Source of the DNA: Bryobacterales bacterium | Lineage (GTDB): Bacteria > Acidobacteriota > Terriglobia > Bryobacterales > Bryobacteraceae | Reading direction: 5' to 3' | NCBI GenBank assembly: GCA_003139735.1 | Contig: PLGA01000522.1 | Location: 461-10,389, forward strand | Length of the DNA stretch: 9,929 nt | Part shown: in pieces, positions 6,548 to 9,929 of the stretch | How positions within the stretch are numbered: position 1 is the stretch's first letter | Layout: each line of letters starts with the position of its first letter | The notes under the pieces: model-generated | Database searches by the model: none | Seen by the model: the letters and a program-made list of their open reading frames with translations, nothing else | What the model was told of the DNA's origin: nothing | Made by a program: the position numbers and the translations under genes

Positions 6548-6751
6548 ATGGACTACTTCCGCGGACGGCTGCACTCGCTTCGCTCCCATTCCCACTCCAC
6601 GGCGGAGAATGAAAACGGCCCGGTCAACGCGCCGAAGCACGCGGACATTGCCAGCCTGGCGTACTCCTACTGGGAAGCGCGCGGACGCCAGGTCGGCTCC
6701 GCGCTGGAGGATTGGCTCCGCGCCGAACGGGAGATTGAGCGGCGGAAGTAG
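6548..6751 (+). CDS. DUF2934 domain small protein, 67 aa
   Basis: The product is a 67-residue soluble protein. Residues 1-30 are polar and His/Ser-rich (HSLRSHSHSTAENEN) and probably disordered. Residues 31-67 match the DUF2934 pattern: IASLAYSYWEARGRQVGSAL, then the EDWLRAEREIE helix. That is, Ala-Tyr, Trp-Glu-x-Arg-Gly, and Asp-Trp-x-x-Ala-Glu in order. DUF2934 proteins are short, found in Acidobacteria, Proteobacteria and others, often near stress genes, and have no known biochemical function. AAGG at 6541-6544 lies too close to the ATG to be a classic ribosome-binding site. The gene ends 6 nt before the hydrolase start and is likely co-transcribed with it. The domain call is strong; the role is unknown. 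Confidence 0.85.
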   Translation: MDYFRGRLHSLRSHSHSTAENENGPVNAPKHADIASLAYSYWEARGRQVGSALEDWLRAEREIERRK

Positions 6752-6757
6752 CGTTCC

Positions 6758-8404
6758 ATGAGATGGCCTGCCCTTCGGATTGCCTTCGCCGCGCTGCTCT
6801 TCGGACCGGCCGCCCTGATGGCGCAGTTCACGCCGGGTCCACAACTCGCGACGTTCCACTCGGCCATCGATAATTCGGACCAGCCCTACGCCCTCTACCT
6901 TCCGAAACAGTTCGACCCCGCCAGGAAATACCCGCTCGTGGTCAGCCTCCACGCCGAGGAAACCAACCACAGCGTGAACCTGGTGCAGCTTTTCGGCGTG
7001 CTCGCCGTTCCCGCTGAAATCGGCTTAGCCGTGGGGCGTGGCTTTCCACGGTTTCGCGACGTGGATTTCATCGTGGCCTGCCCGTTTGCGCGCGGCACGA
7101 TGGGCTACCAGGGCATCGCCGAGCGCGATGTCTATGACATGCTGGACGAGGTGGAACGGCGCTACCCGGTCGACCTGGACCGCGTTTATCTGACCGGCGT
7201 CTCGATGGGCGGCGGGGGAGCGCTCTGGCTGGCGCTGACGCGCCCCGACGTGTGGGCCGCCGTGGCGCCGGTGTGCGCGTTCACTATTCCGGGCAGCGAG
7301 GAACTGGCGCCCAACGCGCTCAACCTGCCCATACGGCTGTTCCACGGGGCGCTCGATCCGGCCGCGCCAGCCGCATCTTCGCGCGCCTGGCAAAGGCGGC
7401 TGCTCGATGCGGGAGCGCCGGCCGAGTACATCGAATATCCGGGCGTGCTTCACAACGCGTGGACCAACGCCTACCGCGACCCTGGCGTTTTCGATTGGTT
7501 CGCCCAGTACCGCCGCAACCCGGCGCCGGACCGCGTGCGCTTGGTGACGCGATCCTACCGCTACGGGTCGGCCTACTGGATTCGCATCGATGGGATGGCG
7601 CCGGGCGCCCTCGCTTCCATCGACGCCCGCCTGACGGGAAAGACCGAGGCGCGCGTTGAGACGAGCGGCGTCGATGGCTTCAGCATTCTCGGCAACGTGG
7701 TGGCTCTGCCGGGCGTGGTGACCGTCGACGGCGCGGCCATCCGACTGCGCCCCGGCGCCGCGCTATCGTTCGTCAAGGCCGATGGCCGTTGGCGGCAGGG
7801 GCTCGAAGAGCCCGCCGGCAAGCGCGCCGGCGCCGAGGGACCCATCGCGGCGGCCGTCTCCGGACCGCACATTTACGTGTACGGGACCGCCGATCGTCCG
7901 CCGCCGGAGGTCCTCGCCGCCCGCCGACGGGCCGCGGAGAAGGCCGCCAACTGGTCCGCGCCGCCCTACGCCCGCATCGCGCTTACGCTCGAGGTGAAGG
8001 CCGACGCAGATGTGACCGATGCCGATATCGAAAGCGCCAACCTGGTGCTCTTCGGCGCCCGCGAAACCAACTCCGTGATTGCGCGCGTTGCCGGAGAACT
8101 GCCGCTGGCGCTCAATTCCGGCGCCGCCGACTACGGCTTGCTATTCATCGCGCCGCTTGGCAAACGCTACGCGCTGGTCAGTTCGGGCCTGCCGTGGTGG
8201 ACCGGCGCCGAGGAGGCCAACCGCGGCGGAGACCGCTTTGCGCCGCCCGCATTTCGCCTGCTGACTACCTTCGAGGACTTCGTTCTTTTCAAGGGATCCC
8301 TGGCCAATGTGGTGTCCGAGGGCTATTTCGACAGAAACTGGAAGGTTCCGCCGGATGCGTCCGCCAGGATGCTGGCCACCGGAACCGTAAGCGTCCGCAA
8401 ATGA
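6758..8404 (+). CDS. Secreted alpha/beta hydrolase (prolyl-oligopeptidase/esterase type) with long C-terminal extension
   Basis: The product has 548 residues. Residues 1-22 form a signal peptide (basic start, hydrophobic core, ending LMAQ). Residues 35-250 hold an alpha/beta-hydrolase domain with LYLPKQFDPARKYPLVVSLH at its first strands. The catalytic triad candidates are Ser149 in GVSMGGGGALW, Asp200 in HGALDPAAP and His232 in GVLHNAW. This resembles PHB-depolymerase/feruloyl-esterase-like and prolyl-oligopeptidase S9-type enzymes, so the substrate could be an ester or a peptide. Residues 250-360 look like a beta-rich domain. Residues 368-548 form another region with GPHIYVYGT, NLVLFGARETN and DFVLFKG, recalling a C-terminal region seen in planctomycete and acidobacterial homologues. 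It probably acts in the periplasm or outside the cell. Its stop overlaps the decarboxylase start by four bases (ATGA), indicating translational coupling. Confidence 0.82.
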   Translation: MRWPALRIAFAALLFGPAALMAQFTPGPQLATFHSAIDNSDQPYALYLPKQFDPARKYPLVVSLHAEETNHSVNLVQLFGVLAVPAEIGLAVGRGFPRFRDVDFIVACPFARGTMGYQGIAERDVYDMLDEVERRYPVDLDRVYLTGVSMGGGGALWLALTRPDVWAAVAPVCAFTIPGSEELAPNALNLPIRLFHGALDPAAPAASSRAWQRRLLDAGAPAEYIEYPGVLHNAWTNAYRDPGVFDWFAQYRRNPAPDRVRLVTRSYRYGSAYWIRIDGMAPGALASIDARLTGKTEARVETSGVDGFSILGNVVALPGVVTVDGAAIRLRPGAALSFVKADGRWRQGLEEPAGKRAGAEGPIAAAVSGPHIYVYGTADRPPPEVLAARRRAAEKAANWSAPPYARIALTLEVKADADVTDADIESANLVLFGARETNSVIARVAGELPLALNSGAADYGLLFIAPLGKRYALVSSGLPWWTGAEEANRGGDRFAPPAFRLLTTFEDFVLFKGSLANVVSEGYFDRNWKVPPDASARMLATGTVSVRK

Positions 8405-9825
8405 CTCCTGAAGAATTCCGCCGTCACGGCTACCAGGCGATCGATTGGATCGCCGATTATCTCGCTCGTCCCGAGCGCTATCCCGTGCTTGCGCAGGTCA
8501 AGCCGGGCGAACTCACCGATGCTCTGCCCGCCGCCGGCCCCGAGCGCGGCGAGCCCATGGACGCGATCATGGCCGATTTCGAGCGCCTGATCGTGCCCGC
8601 GGTCACGCATTGGAATCATCCGGGCTTCATGGCCTACTTCGCCATTTCGGCTTCCGAGCCGGGCATCCTCGGCGAGTTGCTGGCCGCAGCCCTGAACCTG
8701 AACGGGATGCTCTGGAAAAGCTCGCCGGCGGTCACCGAGCTCGAGCAGGTCACGCTGCGCTGGCTCCGCCAGTGGACCGGGCTGCCGGAGGACTGGTTCG
8801 GATGCATCTACGACACCGCGTCGGTGGGCAGCATGCACGCCATTGCCGCCGCGCGCCAGGCGGCCGACCCCCAATGCCGCACCCGCGGCGCTTCGCAAGG
8901 CCTGGTGGTCTACACTTCGGAGCAGGCGCATTCCTCCATCGAGAAAGGCGCCATCGCAGTGGGCATCGGCCAGGATTTCGTGCGCAAGATCCCCGTGGAT
9001 GCGGAGTTCCGCATGCGCCCGGATGCGCTGGCCGCCGCCATCGAGCGGGACCTGGCGGCGGGCCTCCGCCCCTGTTGCGTGTGCGCCACGGTGGGCACTA
9101 CTTCCACCACCAGCGTGGACCCGGTGCCGGAAATCGCCGACCTCTGCCAGCGCCACGGCATCTGGCTGCATGTGGATGCCGCCTACGCCGGGTCGCTCAT
9201 GGTGGCACCGGAATTCCGCTGGGCGTTCGCCGGATGTGATCGCGCCGATTCGCTGGTCACCAACCCGCACAAGTGGTTCATGACGCCGGTCGATTGCAGC
9301 GTCTTCTACACCCGCCGCCCGGACGTGCTGCGGGCCGCCTTTTCGCTGATTCCCGAGTACCTGACCACCGCCGCCGACCCGCGCGCCGTCAACCTGATGG
9401 ACTACGGCGTGCCGCTCGGCCGGCGCTTCCGCGCGCTGAAGCTCTGGTTCGTGATGCGCTCCTTCGGCCGCGAGGGCATAGCGAACCTACTGCGCGGGCA
9501 AGTGCAACTGGCGCAGGATCTGGCGCGTGAAGTGGACGCCGACGCCCGCTTCGAGCGGACCGCGCCCACGCCGTTCTCGGTGGTCTGCCTGCGCTACAAA
9601 GGAACCGACGAGGAAAACCGCCGCATCCAGGACCACGTGAACTCGACCGGCGAGATCTTCATCTCCGGCACCGTCCTGAACGGCCGCTTCACCCTGCGCC
9701 TGGCGATAGGCAACCGCGCCACGAAGCGCGAACACGTGGCGCGTGCCTGGGCGCTGATCCGGGAAGGAGCGGAGAGGCTGTCGGAAGGGATCCCCTGGCA
9801 ATCCGGAGGATTACTCCGTCTATAG
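8401..9825 (+). CDS. PLP-dependent aromatic-L-amino-acid decarboxylase-like enzyme
   Basis: The product has 474 residues, the usual size for group II decarboxylases of the AADC type. The start MTPEEFRRHGYQAIDWIADY matches the family N-terminus, and THWNHPGFMAYF and SSPAVTELEQ follow as expected. PLP contacts are all present: His177 in EQAHSSIEKG (ring stacking), Asp259 in HVDAAYAGS (pyridine nitrogen) and the Schiff-base Lys291 in NPHKWF. Tyr335 in LMDYGVPLGRRFRALKLW aligns with the catalytic loop Tyr of mammalian AADC, favouring decarboxylation over aldehyde synthesis. The loop is about three residues shorter than in the animal enzyme. It would convert an aromatic amino acid (Trp, Tyr, Phe or Dopa) to the amine in the cytoplasm; the exact substrate is not readable. 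The ATG at 8401 overlaps the hydrolase stop. The frame is open upstream to 7789, but that stretch is antiphase within the hydrolase. Confidence 0.9.
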   Translation: MTPEEFRRHGYQAIDWIADYLARPERYPVLAQVKPGELTDALPAAGPERGEPMDAIMADFERLIVPAVTHWNHPGFMAYFAISASEPGILGELLAAALNLNGMLWKSSPAVTELEQVTLRWLRQWTGLPEDWFGCIYDTASVGSMHAIAAARQAADPQCRTRGASQGLVVYTSEQAHSSIEKGAIAVGIGQDFVRKIPVDAEFRMRPDALAAAIERDLAAGLRPCCVCATVGTTSTTSVDPVPEIADLCQRHGIWLHVDAAYAGSLMVAPEFRWAFAGCDRADSLVTNPHKWFMTPVDCSVFYTRRPDVLRAAFSLIPEYLTTAADPRAVNLMDYGVPLGRRFRALKLWFVMRSFGREGIANLLRGQVQLAQDLAREVDADARFERTAPTPFSVVCLRYKGTDEENRRIQDHVNSTGEIFISGTVLNGRFTLRLAIGNRATKREHVARAWALIREGAERLSEGIPWQSGGLLRL

Positions 9826-9830
9826 GCAGA

Positions 9831-9915
9831 AAACCGGGGACAGACGGGACGTTTCTCCCGCAACCGTATGGCCGGCGGGGGGAAACCGGGGGAAACCGGG
9901 GGGAAACCGGGGACA
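9831..9915. repeat. G-rich tandem repeat bounded by 12-bp direct repeats, G-quadruplex candidate
   Basis: AAACCGGGGACA occurs at 9831-9842 and again at 9904-9915. Between them, a 10-11-bp unit (C, five or six G, AAAC) repeats three times from 9876 to 9907 and runs into the second boundary repeat. The four G-runs at 9877-9882, 9888-9892, 9898-9903 and 9909-9912 are each separated by the same 5-nt loop AAACC. This fits a four-tetrad intramolecular G-quadruplex on the plus strand. A small hairpin (CGGGA 9845-9849 with TCCCG 9856-9860, 6-nt loop) lies in the left half, without a U-tract. The GGGGACAGAC core resembles interspersed repeats I recall next to REP-associated transposases in Acidobacteria and other phyla; none is in this window. 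Confidence 0.65.
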
Positions 9916-9929
9916 TCCATGATAAGGGT

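Noticed and set aside
7789..8400. Upstream extension of the decarboxylase frame to 7789
   Set aside because: It lies antiphase inside the hydrolase, reads Arg/Ala-rich and has no family match. The decarboxylase N-terminus starts at 8401.
9919..9929. ATG near the right edge as a possible next gene start
   Set aside because: Only three codons are visible and there is no ribosome-binding site that can be separated from the G-rich repeat.

Overview
The window is 9.9 kb of high-GC, densely packed bacterial chromosome. Gene content suggests an acidobacterium of the Solibacter/Bryobacter type: a secreted LamG/DUF1080-like jellyroll protein, a DUF2934 mini-protein, a PafA-type phosphatase, a BshB1-type deacetylase, an esterase with a long C-terminal extension, and a GGGGACAGAC-type intergenic repeat. 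This assignment rests on remembered family distributions; there is no rRNA or other marker here. I see no tRNA, rRNA, CRISPR array, insertion sequence or prophage gene.

Layout. (1) 1-467, minus strand: 5' part of a secreted Gly/Tyr-rich protein that runs off the left edge. (2) 468-624: divergent intergenic region. (3) 625-1512, plus: EamA/DMT-family 10-TM transporter. (4) 1593-2216, plus: exported jellyroll protein. (5) 2257-4593, plus: a tight cluster of PfkB-family sugar kinase, rhomboid intramembrane protease and LmbE-type deacetylase most like BshB1 (bacillithiol synthesis), with 0- and 6-nt gaps. (6) 4594-6165, minus: exported PafA-like alkaline phosphatase, whose stop codon directly abuts the deacetylase stop (TGA|TCA). 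(7) 6166-6348: divergent intergenic region. (8) 6349-9825, plus: a 52-aa one-pass membrane protein, a 67-aa DUF2934 protein, a secreted alpha/beta hydrolase, and an aromatic-L-amino-acid-decarboxylase-like PLP enzyme overlapping the hydrolase by 4 nt (ATGA). (9) 9826-9929: a G-rich tandem repeat bounded by two 12-bp direct repeats, with four evenly spaced G-runs.

How the genes may work together. Several products are exported or membrane-bound (Gly-rich protein, transporter, jellyroll protein, rhomboid, phosphatase, small membrane protein, hydrolase), which suits a soil heterotroph scavenging phosphate esters and polymers. The kinase and the deacetylase probably act on sugars or sugar conjugates in the cytoplasm. 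The hydrolase and decarboxylase are translationally coupled; a chain of ester or peptide cleavage, uptake and amine formation is possible but not shown by sequence alone.

No clearly new multi-gene system was found. The best leads are the G-rich repeat at the right edge, the small membrane protein and DUF2934 protein ahead of the hydrolase-decarboxylase pair, the near-leaderless GTG start of the kinase, and the unassigned C-terminal half of the hydrolase.
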